A program made the position numbers and the translations under genes. Below are positions 26,290 through 35,762 of a DNA stretch of 64,000 bases, piece after piece. The stretch is from Actinobacteria bacterium HGW-Actinobacteria-7 (GTDB lineage: Bacteria > Actinomycetota > Coriobacteriia > Anaerosomatales > PHET01), in NCBI GenBank assembly GCA_002841275.1, contig PHET01000011.1, forward strand, positions 1 through 64,000. Reading direction: 5' to 3'. The notes under the pieces were generated by a model, which was given only the letters and a program-made list of their open reading frames with translations, ran no database searches and had not been told where the DNA came from. Every line of letters begins with the position of its first letter. Positions within the stretch are counted from its first letter, which is position 1.

Positions 26290-27960
26290 GTGACATACAC
26301 GAGAGAACGGCTCGGAGAGCTTCTTGTTTCTGCCGGTTTGATCGACCAGGCATGTCTGAGTCGTGCGCTCACCGAGCAGCAGGCTTCTGGTGGCAAGCTG
26401 GGTGAGGTTCTGGTCAAGGACCTGTGTGTCACCGAGGAACAGATCGCCGGGACCCTTGCGGGCCAGAAGGGCCTGACCCATGTCAATCTGACGTCATATC
26501 CCATCGATCGCGTGGTTGCGACGATGCTGCCCGTTCGAATGGTTCGCAAGCGGCTCGTGATGCCTCTCGCCATCGTGGACGGTGCGCTCGTGCTGGCAAT
26601 GGCCGATCCGCTTGATGTCGAGGCTATCGACGAAGCCGAACTCAGGACCGGAATGAAGATCGAGCCGGTGGTCGCCGCTGCCTCGCAGGTCCGTTTCGCA
26701 ATTGAGAAGTATGTCGCCGGAGCCGATGTATTGCAGGAGCTGGAGCTCGTTGAGCGACGCGCTGATGAGCTGGCCGATAACGCCGAAGTCGCGGCCGATG
26801 CCGACGTTGCGGTCGTACGGATGGTCAACCAGTTGCTGCGGGAAGCCGTGCTTGAGAAGGCCAGCGACATACACTTCGAGCCTACTGCAGACTCGGTTCG
26901 CGTCCGCTACCGCATCGATGGTGTCTTGCGTGACGCAGCCAATCTGCCCAAGAAGTCCCAAGCGGAATTACTCTCGCGCGTGAAGGTCATGGCCGACATG
27001 GACATCACGGAACGGCGGCGTCCACAAGACGGACGGTTTGGCATCTTGGTCGAAGGCAAGCCATTGGATTTCCGGGCCGCTACGCTGCCTACTCCGCTTG
27101 GTGAGGCGATCACGCTGCGCATTCTGGACAGCGAGGTCGCATTTCGCACTCTTGAGGAAGTCGGGCTCTCCGAAGGCAGCGCATTGATCGTGAAGCGCAT
27201 GCTCAGCCGGCCTTATGGTGCGCTATTCATCTCGGGACCCACCGGCTCCGGCAAGTCCACGACGCTCTATGCGCTCATGAACGAGGTAAACATCCCGGCT
27301 CGCAAGGTCGTCTCAGTTGAGGATCCGGTCGAGTATCGGATGGCCGGAGTCACACAGATCGCAGTCAACAGCAGAATCGGACTGACGTTCGCTGCTGGAC
27401 TGCGCAGCATCCTGCGCTCAGACCCTGATGTCGTCATGGTCGGTGAGGTCCGAGACCCGGAGACGGCGGAGACTGCCGTACGCGCTGCGCTGACGGGGCA
27501 CCTGGTTCTGACCTCCATCCACACCAACGATGCACCCTCGGCCCTCACTCGGCTTACCGACATGGGGGTTCCCGCGTACATCACCTCGGCAGGTTTGGTC
27601 GGTGCGGTTGCACAGCGTCTTGTGCGCAAGCTATGTCCGCATTGCAAGGTCGAGGACCGTGTTACCAAGGCGCGTCTGGTCTGTGCCGGATATGACAAGG
27701 CTGAGCTGGGCGGGCTGACCATCTATAAGGCCGCGGGCTGCGACGAGTGTTCCAACACTGGTTACAAGGGCCGTGTGGGTTGCTTCGAGGTTCTTGAATT
27801 CGACGATGAACTCCACTCCTTGTTCCTGCGGAACTCATCTTCGGGTGAACTGCGCGCAGCTGCGCTCGAGCGGGGCATGCGGTCACTTCGCAGAGACGCG
27901 CTCGACAAGGCCGCCGCCGGCATCACCAGCCTCGATGAGGTAGACAGGGTGGCGATCTAG
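26290..27960 (+). CDS. pilB: GspE/PilB-type secretion or pilus-assembly ATPase
   Basis: Hexameric ATPase that drives polymerisation of type IV pilins or pseudopilins at the inner membrane. The 556-aa protein has an N-terminal MshEN/GspE-N domain (residues 1-150), Walker A GPTGSGKSTT, the Asp and His boxes (VSVEDPVEYRM, LTSIHTNDAPSA), Walker B VVMVGEVRDPETA, and a C-terminal tetracysteine zinc site (CPHC and CDEC). GTG 26290 follows AAGGAGCGCAC. No pilin, PilC, PilT or prepilin peptidase gene is nearby, so its machine lies elsewhere in the genome. Confidence 0.88.
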   Translation: MTYTRERLGELLVSAGLIDQACLSRALTEQQASGGKLGEVLVKDLCVTEEQIAGTLAGQKGLTHVNLTSYPIDRVVATMLPVRMVRKRLVMPLAIVDGALVLAMADPLDVEAIDEAELRTGMKIEPVVAAASQVRFAIEKYVAGADVLQELELVERRADELADNAEVAADADVAVVRMVNQLLREAVLEKASDIHFEPTADSVRVRYRIDGVLRDAANLPKKSQAELLSRVKVMADMDITERRRPQDGRFGILVEGKPLDFRAATLPTPLGEAITLRILDSEVAFRTLEEVGLSEGSALIVKRMLSRPYGALFISGPTGSGKSTTLYALMNEVNIPARKVVSVEDPVEYRMAGVTQIAVNSRIGLTFAAGLRSILRSDPDVVMVGEVRDPETAETAVRAALTGHLVLTSIHTNDAPSALTRLTDMGVPAYITSAGLVGAVAQRLVRKLCPHCKVEDRVTKARLVCAGYDKAELGGLTIYKAAGCDECSNTGYKGRVGCFEVLEFDDELHSLFLRNSSSGELRAAALERGMRSLRRDALDKAAAGITSLDEVDRVAI

Positions 27961-27962
27961 AC

Positions 27963-29159
27963 ATGTCACGTCTTCCCAGAGCCATCGTTTTGGTACTCGA
28001 CAGTGTTGGCGCAGGCGAGCTGCCCGACGCCGCGGAGTACGGTGATTCGGGCTCCAATACGCTCGCCAACACTGCGCGTGCCGTCCACGGTCTCGCGATG
28101 CCCAATCTGGGCGCGCTAGGCTTGGGAAACGTCACGCGGATCGAAGGCGTACCTCCCACGGCGACGCCAGATGCCTCATGGGGTCGAAACGCAGAAGCGA
28201 GTGCCGGCAAGGACACCACGACGGGCCACTGGGAGATGATGGGGCTGCAGCTCTCACTGGCGTTTCCCACCTACCCAAATGGCTTTCCGCCTGAGGTGAT
28301 GGAGCGATTCTCGGCCCTGACGGGGCTGGGCTGGCTGGGCAACTATCCGGCCAGCGGCACAGAGATCATCCAGGAGCTTGGCGACGAGCACGTCGCCACC
28401 GGCAACCCCATCATCTACACCAGCGGCGACAGCGTCTTCCAGATCGCCGCGCACGAGGACGTCATCCCCGTCGATGAGTTGTACCGCATCTGTGCGATAG
28501 CGCGCGAGCGCGTGTGTGTAGGTGAGCATGCGGTCGGGCGCATCATCGCGCGGCCCTTTATCGGCCCGGATGCCGATGGCGTCTATAGACGCACCCATCG
28601 AAGGCGCGATTTTGCTCTGGAACCCTCTGAGCCCACGGTGCTCGATCGCCTCGCCGAGGAGGGTATAGCGTCGTACGGCGTAGGCAAGATCGGTGAGATC
28701 TTCGCGTGGAGGGGCATCTGCGAATCACCCCATTCAGAGAACAACATGCACGGGTTCGACAATCTGCTCGAGCGGGTGGTTGATGACACCGACAATGGAT
28801 TCGTCTTCGCCAATCTGGTGGATTTCGACATGGTATGGGGGCATCGCAACGACGTCGAAGGGTACGCGCGCGGCCTTGAAGAGGTAGACGCCCGCATGCC
28901 CGAGCTGCTCGACGCGATGATCGAGGGTGACCTGTTCATTCTGACGGCTGACCATGGCTGTGATCCCACCACCCCTTCCACTGACCACTCCCGCGAGTAC
29001 ACGCCGCTGATCTCCTTGGTCAAGGGCGGAGACGGTGGAGTCGACCTGGGCATTCGCAGCAGCTTCAGCGACATTGGCGAGACGGTACTGGACTTCTATG
29101 GCCTCGCGGGGCGATGTGGCCGCGGCGTGAGTTTCCTCGAGCAGGTTCGAAACGCATGA
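27963..29159 (+). CDS. deoB: Phosphopentomutase
   Basis: Moves phosphate between C1 and C5 of ribose or deoxyribose during nucleoside salvage. The 398-aa alkaline-phosphatase-fold protein has the N-terminal metal motif VLDSVGAGELPDA, GKDTTTGHWEMMG, the GDSVFQIAAHE piece, and the C-terminal ADHGCDPT with metal-binding Asp and His. ATG 27963 is two bases after the pilB stop. It is coupled (ATGA) to the nucleoside phosphorylase that supplies its substrate. Confidence 0.93.
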   Translation: MSRLPRAIVLVLDSVGAGELPDAAEYGDSGSNTLANTARAVHGLAMPNLGALGLGNVTRIEGVPPTATPDASWGRNAEASAGKDTTTGHWEMMGLQLSLAFPTYPNGFPPEVMERFSALTGLGWLGNYPASGTEIIQELGDEHVATGNPIIYTSGDSVFQIAAHEDVIPVDELYRICAIARERVCVGEHAVGRIIARPFIGPDADGVYRRTHRRRDFALEPSEPTVLDRLAEEGIASYGVGKIGEIFAWRGICESPHSENNMHGFDNLLERVVDDTDNGFVFANLVDFDMVWGHRNDVEGYARGLEEVDARMPELLDAMIEGDLFILTADHGCDPTTPSTDHSREYTPLISLVKGGDGGVDLGIRSSFSDIGETVLDFYGLAGRCGRGVSFLEQVRNA

Positions 29160-30466
29160 GTTCCTCGCTGACTTTCGAGGAGCTGATCGAGCGGAAGCGT
29201 AACGGTTACGAACATTCCGCCGAGGAGATCGAGGCGGTTGTCAGTGGCTACACGGCCGGAGACATGGCCGACTATCAGATGGCGGCGTGGCTCATGGCGG
29301 CCTTTCTCAACGGGTTGAGCGGCGACGAGACGGTCGCCATGACCAGTGCGATGGTCCGCTCCGGTCGGCAGGTCGATCTCTCGTCCATTCCCGGCATAAA
29401 GATCGACAAGCATTCCACCGGTGGAGTCGCGGACACTACGACTCTGGTTCTGGCGCCCCTTGTTGCCTCCTGCGGAGTCCCTGTGGCCAAGATGAGCGGG
29501 CGTGGCCTGGGCCACACCGGGGGAACGCTCGACAAGCTTGAGGCGATTCCGGGTTTCTCGGTGGAACTGAGCCCTGAGGACTTCCTTGCGCAGGTGCGGA
29601 GTGTGGGTGTCGCGGTGATCGCGCAGTCTCCTGATGTGGACCCGGCCGACAAGAAGATCTACGCGCTTCGCGACGTGACGGCCACGGTTCCATCGATTCC
29701 GCTGATCGTCGGTTCGATCATCAGCAAGAAGATCGCAGGCGGCGCCGATGCGATTCTTCTCGACGTGAAGGTCGGCTCGGGCGCGTTCATGAAGACTGAG
29801 TCCGATGCGCGCGCATTGGCTGCCGAGCTGACCCGCGTGGGTCGTGAGCTGGGTCGTGATGTGGTCTGCGTGATGAGTGATATGGACCAGCCGTTGGGAA
29901 TGGCGGTAGGAAACGCGCTTGAGGTGCGAGAAGCGGTTGAGACGTTACGCGGGGAAGGGCCACAGGAGCTAACCGAGCTGTGCATCGCTCTGGGGGCGAA
30001 AATGCTCGTGATGGGCAGAGTCGCCTCCGATGAGGCTGAGGGTCGTCGCCGGTGTGAGGCGGCGTTCGCCGATGGTCGTGCGCTCGACACATTCCGTCGC
30101 TGGATTGCCGCGCAAGGTGGCAACGCCAAGGTGGCAGACGACCTCACGCTGTTGAAGTTGGCTCCTCACGTTCGAGAAGTACGCACTGCGGCAACGGGCT
30201 TCGTGGCGGGATTCGACGCCGAGGGAATAGGACGTGCCGCGATGATGCTGGGCGCCGGTCGTGCTACCACTGATGATGCGATCGATCTTGGCGCCGGACT
30301 GCAGATGCACGTACGCGTAGGATCCAGGCTGGAGCCTGGGTCGCTGCTCTGTACGATGTACGCATCAGATGCCGCGCTGTTCGACGATGCGCAGCGCCGG
30401 TTTCACGCAGCGGTCCGCCTCTCGGACGTCGCCGTCACGGCCCCGCCGCTCTTCCACGACCTCTAG
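29156..30466 (+). CDS. deoA: Thymidine/pyrimidine-nucleoside phosphorylase
   Basis: Splits pyrimidine nucleosides with phosphate to give the base and (deoxy)ribose-1-phosphate, which DeoB then converts. The 436-aa protein has the phosphate and nucleoside motifs KIDKHSTGGVADT, KMSGRGLGHTGGTLDKLE (in part) and DVKVGSGAFM. ATG 29156 overlaps the deoB stop. Whether it prefers thymidine (DeoA) or has broad pyrimidine specificity (Pdp) is not decided by the sequence. Confidence 0.9.
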   Translation: MSSSLTFEELIERKRNGYEHSAEEIEAVVSGYTAGDMADYQMAAWLMAAFLNGLSGDETVAMTSAMVRSGRQVDLSSIPGIKIDKHSTGGVADTTTLVLAPLVASCGVPVAKMSGRGLGHTGGTLDKLEAIPGFSVELSPEDFLAQVRSVGVAVIAQSPDVDPADKKIYALRDVTATVPSIPLIVGSIISKKIAGGADAILLDVKVGSGAFMKTESDARALAAELTRVGRELGRDVVCVMSDMDQPLGMAVGNALEVREAVETLRGEGPQELTELCIALGAKMLVMGRVASDEAEGRRRCEAAFADGRALDTFRRWIAAQGGNAKVADDLTLLKLAPHVREVRTAATGFVAGFDAEGIGRAAMMLGAGRATTDDAIDLGAGLQMHVRVGSRLEPGSLLCTMYASDAALFDDAQRRFHAAVRLSDVAVTAPPLFHDL

Positions 30467-30477
30467 GGGGGCTTGCG

Positions 30478-33114
30478 ATGCGCATCGTGGTGGGCCACGC
30501 GAACCCCGATTTTGACGCGTACGCCTCGACTGTCGCGGCCGCCAGACTGTTCGAGGGAGCGCGCTGTGTGTTTCTTGGCACTCAGAACGCCAACGTGCGC
30601 GCATTTCACAACCTGCACGAAGAGTTCCTCGACTTCGTCGATGTGCGAGCGCTTGACGTCGATGCGATCGACTCCGTGATCATGGTCGACACGCGTGACG
30701 CCTCACGGATCGGCGAGATGGGAGTGGTGGCTCTCAGACCCGGCGTGGAAGTGATCGTCTACGATCATCACCCCCCGCAGGAAGGCGATCTCGTCGGTGC
30801 CGATGACAGGAGCATCGAAGTAGGAGCGACCACGACGATCCTCGTGCAGGAGATCAAGCGCAGGAACCTCGATCTGAGCGTTCTCGAGGCGAGTCTGTTC
30901 CTGCTGGGAATCCACGAGGACACCGGCTCGCTCACGTACCCCAGTGCGACTGCATACGACGCCGATGCTGCTGCCTGGCTGATGGCTTCAGGTGCCGATC
31001 TTGAAGTACTGAACCGCTTCCTATCCCGTACGCTCGAACCGGCTCAACTGGCCTTGCTCGAGCAACTTCAGAATTCGCTGGAGCTGTGGGACATCAATGG
31101 TCAGCAGATCGCCGTAGGTACCGCCCATGCCGATGAGTACGTGGACTCTGCGAGTGTGCTCACGCATTACGTAGTCGAAGACATGGGCTATCGAGTGGCC
31201 ATCGCGTTTGTTGAGATGCCCGGGCGCCTTCAAGTCGTTGCCCGCTCGCGATTGCCCGAGGTCGACGTAGGCGCGGTGATGGCCAGGATCGGCGGGGGAG
31301 GACACGCGCAAGCCGCGTCCGCAGGCTTCCGGGACCAGAGAATGGGTGCGGTCGTCTCGGCGGTCCGCGCCGCGCTCAAAGCCGAGGTCACCGGCCCATT
31401 ACACGCGTCGGACGTGATGAGCGCACCGGTGCGTACGGTCGGGCCGGAGACCACGATGCGGCAGGCGGGGGAGTTGATGGCGCGGTGGGGCCACGGCGGG
31501 CTTCCGGTTGTTGAAGACGGCGCTTTGGTGGGTCTGGTAACTCGCAAGGACATCGACAAGGCGCTGCGACACAAGCTGCAGCACGCGCCCGTCAAAGGCT
31601 TCATGGGCAGCGAACTGGTCACCGTCACACCCGATGTCGACCTACCTGAACTCGAGCGACTGCTCGCGACTCGTGGGATCGGTCGTGTCCCGGTGCTGGT
31701 CAACGGCGCCATCGTTGGAATCGTCACCCGAAAGGACGTACTGCGCGCCGCGCATGGCGAATCCTACCTGGACCACGGGACCGCGCACGCTCATCCGGAG
31801 GCGACGCAGGCGTTTCTAGGCGGAGTCGAAACGCTGTTGCCACATGAGGTGCGTGCCGCATTGACGGCCCTGGGTACGGTTGGCGTTCACGCGGACTACG
31901 CCGTCCATGTGGTAGGCGGTTTCGTCAGGGACATGGTCTTGGGTCGGCGCAATCTCGACATCGACCTGGTCGTGGAGGGTGACGGAATCGCGTTCGCGGA
32001 GAAGGCCGCCGAAGAGCTCGGTATCAGGATCAAGGTGCACCGCCGGTTCGGGACCGCCGTGCTCGTGTTCTCCAAGGATCTACATGTCGACGTCGCCAGC
32101 AGCCGCTCGGAGTACTACACGAAACCGGGTGCTCTGCCCACGGTGGAGAGGTCGTCGCTTCGTCAGGACCTCTTCAGACGAGACTTCACCATCAACGCCA
32201 TGGCCGCATGCCTGGACCCCGGCTGCTACGGACGTCTGATGGACCCCTTCGGGGGGCTGGGGGACCTCAAACGCCGCACGGTTCGGGCCATGCACGCACT
32301 ATCGTTCATCGAGGATCCCACGCGGATCCTGCGTGCCGCACGTTTCGAAGAGCGCTACGGCTTCTCGATGGACGCCCACACCCGCCAGCTGGCGGGACGG
32401 GCAATCACGATGGGAGTTCTCGACGAAGTATCGGGCGCACGCGTGCGCGATGAGCTGTACGACATCCTCGCCGAGAAGGACCCCGCGTTGGTGTTCGCCC
32501 GACTTGGTCAACTCGGTGCTGCTGAGGTGCTGCTCCCGCATGGTGTGAGTCCCGATGCGGCCCACCACGCCGTGTCCTCAGCACAGAGCGCGTTTACGAG
32601 CGAGAGCTCTAGGTTCTCGCGGACCCCGGCGCGTCGAGCCGTGCTTGTTGCGGCCATCGGGGGACTTGCCACTGCGGTGGACTGCGATCGGTGGATCACC
32701 CACTTGCGAATGGCGAAGGAGCACGCGGATGCGGCACGCGTGCTTGCTATGCGCGGTGCTGTCATCCGGCGCACACTGGCGGACCGTCGCGGGATGCGCG
32801 ACAGCCGTCTGCGCCACCTGTTGTTCGCCCTGACTGACGAGGCTTTGCTCGCTCTGTGGGCGACCTCCGATCACGGCATGCGGGTACGGATCGATCACTA
32901 CATCGATGACGTCATACGCGTCGTGCCCGCTGTGAGCGGTGCCGATCTCATCGCCTTGGGCGCAACACCCGGTGAGGGATTCTCGGCTATACTCGCTCGA
33001 GCGCTCGATGACCGGTTGGACGGTCGAGTGGTCGGGCGTGAAGCTGAGCTTGCGAACCTGCGTCGCCTCGCTGTGCGGGTCGGGCTCATCCCCTCCGGAA
33101 AGGACTCCGTGTGA
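30478..33114 (+). CDS. DHH phosphoesterase - CBS pair - tRNA nucleotidyltransferase fusion
   Basis: An 878-aa multidomain protein. Residues 1-310 are a DHH/DHHA1 phosphoesterase (NPDFDAY, VDTRD, DHHPPQ, GGGGHAQAA). Residues about 315-430 are two CBS domains (each ending in GLVTRKD or GIVTRKD). Residues about 450-600 are the polymerase-beta-like head of a class II tRNA nucleotidyltransferase (GGFVRDMVLG and the catalytic DIDLVV), followed by the RDFTINAMA and ILRAARFEERYGF motifs and a helical tRNA-binding tail. This order is known for A-adding enzymes that work with a separate CC-adding enzyme in some bacteria, so it probably matures tRNA 3' ends. The CBS pair suggests adenosyl-nucleotide control. 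ATG 30478 follows GGGGGG; the stop overlaps the next start. Confidence 0.88.
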   Translation: MRIVVGHANPDFDAYASTVAAARLFEGARCVFLGTQNANVRAFHNLHEEFLDFVDVRALDVDAIDSVIMVDTRDASRIGEMGVVALRPGVEVIVYDHHPPQEGDLVGADDRSIEVGATTTILVQEIKRRNLDLSVLEASLFLLGIHEDTGSLTYPSATAYDADAAAWLMASGADLEVLNRFLSRTLEPAQLALLEQLQNSLELWDINGQQIAVGTAHADEYVDSASVLTHYVVEDMGYRVAIAFVEMPGRLQVVARSRLPEVDVGAVMARIGGGGHAQAASAGFRDQRMGAVVSAVRAALKAEVTGPLHASDVMSAPVRTVGPETTMRQAGELMARWGHGGLPVVEDGALVGLVTRKDIDKALRHKLQHAPVKGFMGSELVTVTPDVDLPELERLLATRGIGRVPVLVNGAIVGIVTRKDVLRAAHGESYLDHGTAHAHPEATQAFLGGVETLLPHEVRAALTALGTVGVHADYAVHVVGGFVRDMVLGRRNLDIDLVVEGDGIAFAEKAAEELGIRIKVHRRFGTAVLVFSKDLHVDVASSRSEYYTKPGALPTVERSSLRQDLFRRDFTINAMAACLDPGCYGRLMDPFGGLGDLKRRTVRAMHALSFIEDPTRILRAARFEERYGFSMDAHTRQLAGRAITMGVLDEVSGARVRDELYDILAEKDPALVFARLGQLGAAEVLLPHGVSPDAAHHAVSSAQSAFTSESSRFSRTPARRAVLVAAIGGLATAVDCDRWITHLRMAKEHADAARVLAMRGAVIRRTLADRRGMRDSRLRHLLFALTDEALLALWATSDHGMRVRIDHYIDDVIRVVPAVSGADLIALGATPGEGFSAILARALDDRLDGRVVGREAELANLRRLAVRVGLIPSGKDSV

Positions 33115-33770
33115 AGTTCGATGCTCAGACGCTCGTGCTGATCGCGCTACTGCTTCCCTCGATTACGTTCCATGAGTTCATGCACGGCTACGCGGCCTAT
33201 AGGCTGGGCGATCCAACAGCCAAGAATGCTGGTCGTCTGTCGCTGAACCCGCTCAGGCACATCGACCGGTTCGGTACGATCTTGCTGCCGTTGTTGCTCT
33301 GGGCGAGCGGTGGCCCCATCTTCGGGTACGCGAAGCCGGTTCCGGTGAATCCTCGCTATTTCAAGGACATACGGAAAGGCGATCTCATCACAGGAGTGGC
33401 CGGGCCTGCCGCGAACCTGGCTCTGGCACTATTTGGGGCAGCGCTTTCCTGGGGCGCGCTGCCGCTGGCCTCAGTCGCGGGTGTGCCCGTCGCACAGGCG
33501 CTGTACTTGGTGGGCAGCCAACTTGTTCTGGTCAACCTGGTGTTGATGTTCTTCAACCTGATTCCGATTCCTCCGCTCGATGGCTCAAGCATCATCCCCA
33601 TCTTCCTCTCGGACAAGGCGTTGCACAGCTGGTATCAGATGCAGCGCTACTCGTTCGGTATCCTGCTGGTACTTCTCTGGGTCGTGCCGATGGTGACGAA
33701 TGTCAGTCCCGTCAGTGAGTACTTCAAGTACACGGTCTACCCGGTAATGAATCTGCTGCTGCCCGGCTAG
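33111..33770 (+). CDS. Site-2 protease family (M50) membrane metalloprotease
   Basis: A 219-aa polytopic protein of the short M50 family. The zinc motif HEFMH (HExxH) lies in the first helix after residue 20, AGPAANLALA follows in the middle, and the third ligand region is NLIPIPPLDG. The FGYAKPVPVNP loop is typical of this subgroup. Substrates of these small site-2 proteases are mostly unknown. GTG 33111 overlaps the stop of the fusion gene upstream, so the two are coupled. Confidence 0.88.
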   Translation: MKFDAQTLVLIALLLPSITFHEFMHGYAAYRLGDPTAKNAGRLSLNPLRHIDRFGTILLPLLLWASGGPIFGYAKPVPVNPRYFKDIRKGDLITGVAGPAANLALALFGAALSWGALPLASVAGVPVAQALYLVGSQLVLVNLVLMFFNLIPIPPLDGSSIIPIFLSDKALHSWYQMQRYSFGILLVLLWVVPMVTNVSPVSEYFKYTVYPVMNLLLPG

Positions 33771-33790
33771 AGATCGAGGGGGGACATAGT

Positions 33791-34570
33791 TTGGATTCTC
33801 AGACACCGGCAACGTTCGGCTATCAACCTTCTCCCAGCTCACCTCAACTGGCTGACCTTGAGGACAAGGTGGGTCGACAGCGTCGCACCATCATCATCCT
33901 ATGGATTGTGATCGCGGTAGTCGTCTGCTGTGGCTGCGTGGTCGTGAGCGGTGTCGCGCTGACTGCGGGCTTCCTGTTCGCCACTGACAGCGCCTCGACG
34001 AATGACGTGGCGCTGCGCGCTGTCGAGCAACGGGTCCGATCGGTCTACGGTACCGACCTTGCTACGGTAACTGCGGAGCCGGTCACCACTGTCGACCAGC
34101 AGGACCCTTTCGCAAAGTTGTATGAGAGTCAGAAGTACCTGCACGTCGCCTACCGCCTCAAGGAGACGGACGTCACCGTCTCGGCGATGGTCACCGACAT
34201 CAACTTCCTGCGCGACGAAGGCGTTCTGCCTCCGGACAACGCGCTAGCGAGCCGCCTGAGCACCAAGCAGTTCGTGCAACTGCTTGAGGCCTACGGTGCG
34301 CAGACCTCGAGACCGGCTGCGGGGGCGCTTCGCTATACGGAGGCAGGGACTGCTAAGGCGGACGAGGAGACCATCGATATCGAACAGGAGACATTCCGCA
34401 CAGCGGAACTGTGGCTTGTACCTGAAGGTGTCGTCGCACGGGAGGGAAGGGTCGTCACTGATCTCAACAACCAGCTGGCGCACATCTTCGTGTATGACGA
34501 CAAGCTCGGTACGTTCCGATTCGTTGGGACGGAGCAGTGGACCAGCGATCAAGCGTGGGGTGAGCTCTAG
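33791..34570 (+). CDS. Membrane-anchored protein of unknown function
   Basis: A 259-aa protein with one membrane helix near residues 35-65 (contains two adjacent cysteines in VVVCCGCVVV) and a soluble C-terminal domain of about 190 residues, probably outside the cell. The N-terminus is short and polar with PSPSS-type residues. No conserved family was recognised. The start is TTG 33791, supported by GAGGGGGGA six bases upstream. It follows the M50 protease gene by 20 bp, so it could be functionally linked to it, for example as a substrate; that is a guess from position only. Confidence 0.65.
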   Translation: MDSQTPATFGYQPSPSSPQLADLEDKVGRQRRTIIILWIVIAVVVCCGCVVVSGVALTAGFLFATDSASTNDVALRAVEQRVRSVYGTDLATVTAEPVTTVDQQDPFAKLYESQKYLHVAYRLKETDVTVSAMVTDINFLRDEGVLPPDNALASRLSTKQFVQLLEAYGAQTSRPAAGALRYTEAGTAKADEETIDIEQETFRTAELWLVPEGVVAREGRVVTDLNNQLAHIFVYDDKLGTFRFVGTEQWTSDQAWGEL

Positions 34571-34667
34571 GTCCGTTCAATCGGCTCGGCCACTGTCCCT
34601 GCGCTACAATCCTCTGGCATCGTTTCGCACCGCTATCCGACCTTCTCGGCGAGGAGCAGCATCCCGT

Positions 34668-35750
34668 ATGACCAAGAAGCGCACACTCACCGGCTACCGG
34701 CCCACCGGCAAGCTCCACTTGGGCCACTGGTTCGGCAACCTGCAGAACATGTTGCAGATGCAACACGACTACGACGCCTACTATTTCATCGCGGACTTCC
34801 ACGCTCTCACCAGTGATTGGGCCGACCCCAGCGGCATCTCGCAGTACACCGAAGAGATGGTGCTCGATTGGTGTGCTGCGGGGCTCGATCCGGACGTCTG
34901 CACCATCTACCGCCAGTCCGACGTACCTGAAGTCGCTGAGCTGATGCTCTACTTCTCGATGGTGCTTCCGATGTCGTGGCTCGAGCGTACTCCCAGCTAC
35001 AAAGAGCAGCGCGCGCAGATAACGACCAAGGACCTCGGTAACGTGGGCTTCTTCCTCTACCCCGCACTTCAGGCCGCAGATATCGCGATCGTGCTCGCTG
35101 ACGCGGTTCCGGTGGGAGAGGACCAGCTTCCTCACCTCGAGCTGACCCGTGAGATCGTCCGGCGGTTCAACAACACCTACGGCGAGTTCCTCAGGGAGCC
35201 GCAGGCGATCATCGCCACTCAGGGTGCACGCGTTCCCGGCACCGACGGCCGAAAGATGAGCAAGTCATACGGCAACTCGATCTTCATCAGCGATTCCGAA
35301 CCTGACATCCGCGCCAAAGTGATGAGCTTCATGACCGACCCTGCGCGTAAACTCAAGACCGACCCGGGCGATCCAGACATCTGTCCGTTGCACTCCGTGC
35401 ATAAGCTCATCGCGCCGGATGAGGAGATCGCTCAGTGGGACGCGTGTTGTCGTTCGGCTGAATGCGGTTGTGTGATGCACAAGCGCAAGCTGGCCGATGA
35501 TCTCGTGTCCTATCTCGGCGCGTTCCAGACCCGTCGCGCTGAGCTTGCCGCGATTCCGGGCTACGCCGCAGAGGTACTTGCAGCGGGCGCCGCCAAAGCG
35601 AGGCCGATCACCAGCGGCGTGGTTGCGGCCTGCCGCGAACTGATGGGCCTCGATCCCCGGACCGAGCTGACCGCAGGGATCGAACGCCGTGACGCAGCGG
35701 CTGCCGCTGCCGCACTGGAGTCACACCCTTCGTTCCTTGACGCCGAGTAG
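34668..35750 (+). CDS. trpS: Tryptophanyl-tRNA synthetase
   Basis: Charges tRNA-Trp with tryptophan. The 360-aa class I synthetase has the HIGH-type motif in TGKLHLGHWFGN, the KMSKS motif in GRKMSKSYGN, and GEDQLPHLELTREI for tRNA and tryptophan binding. The start is ATG 34668; the frame upstream overlaps the previous gene. A TACAAT at 34605-34610 may be the -10 box of its own promoter, although no good -35 is visible. Three cysteines in a CCRSAECGC stretch near residue 265 are unusual but may be neutral. Confidence 0.93.
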   Translation: MTKKRTLTGYRPTGKLHLGHWFGNLQNMLQMQHDYDAYYFIADFHALTSDWADPSGISQYTEEMVLDWCAAGLDPDVCTIYRQSDVPEVAELMLYFSMVLPMSWLERTPSYKEQRAQITTKDLGNVGFFLYPALQAADIAIVLADAVPVGEDQLPHLELTREIVRRFNNTYGEFLREPQAIIATQGARVPGTDGRKMSKSYGNSIFISDSEPDIRAKVMSFMTDPARKLKTDPGDPDICPLHSVHKLIAPDEEIAQWDACCRSAECGCVMHKRKLADDLVSYLGAFQTRRAELAAIPGYAAEVLAAGAAKARPITSGVVAACRELMGLDPRTELTAGIERRDAAAAAAALESHPSFLDAE

Positions 35751-35762
35751 GTAGCGCGAGCC

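Noticed and set aside
34263-34667. T-box leader before trpS
   Set aside because: No T-box core or specifier-loop structure is visible; the interval is mostly the end of the preceding gene.
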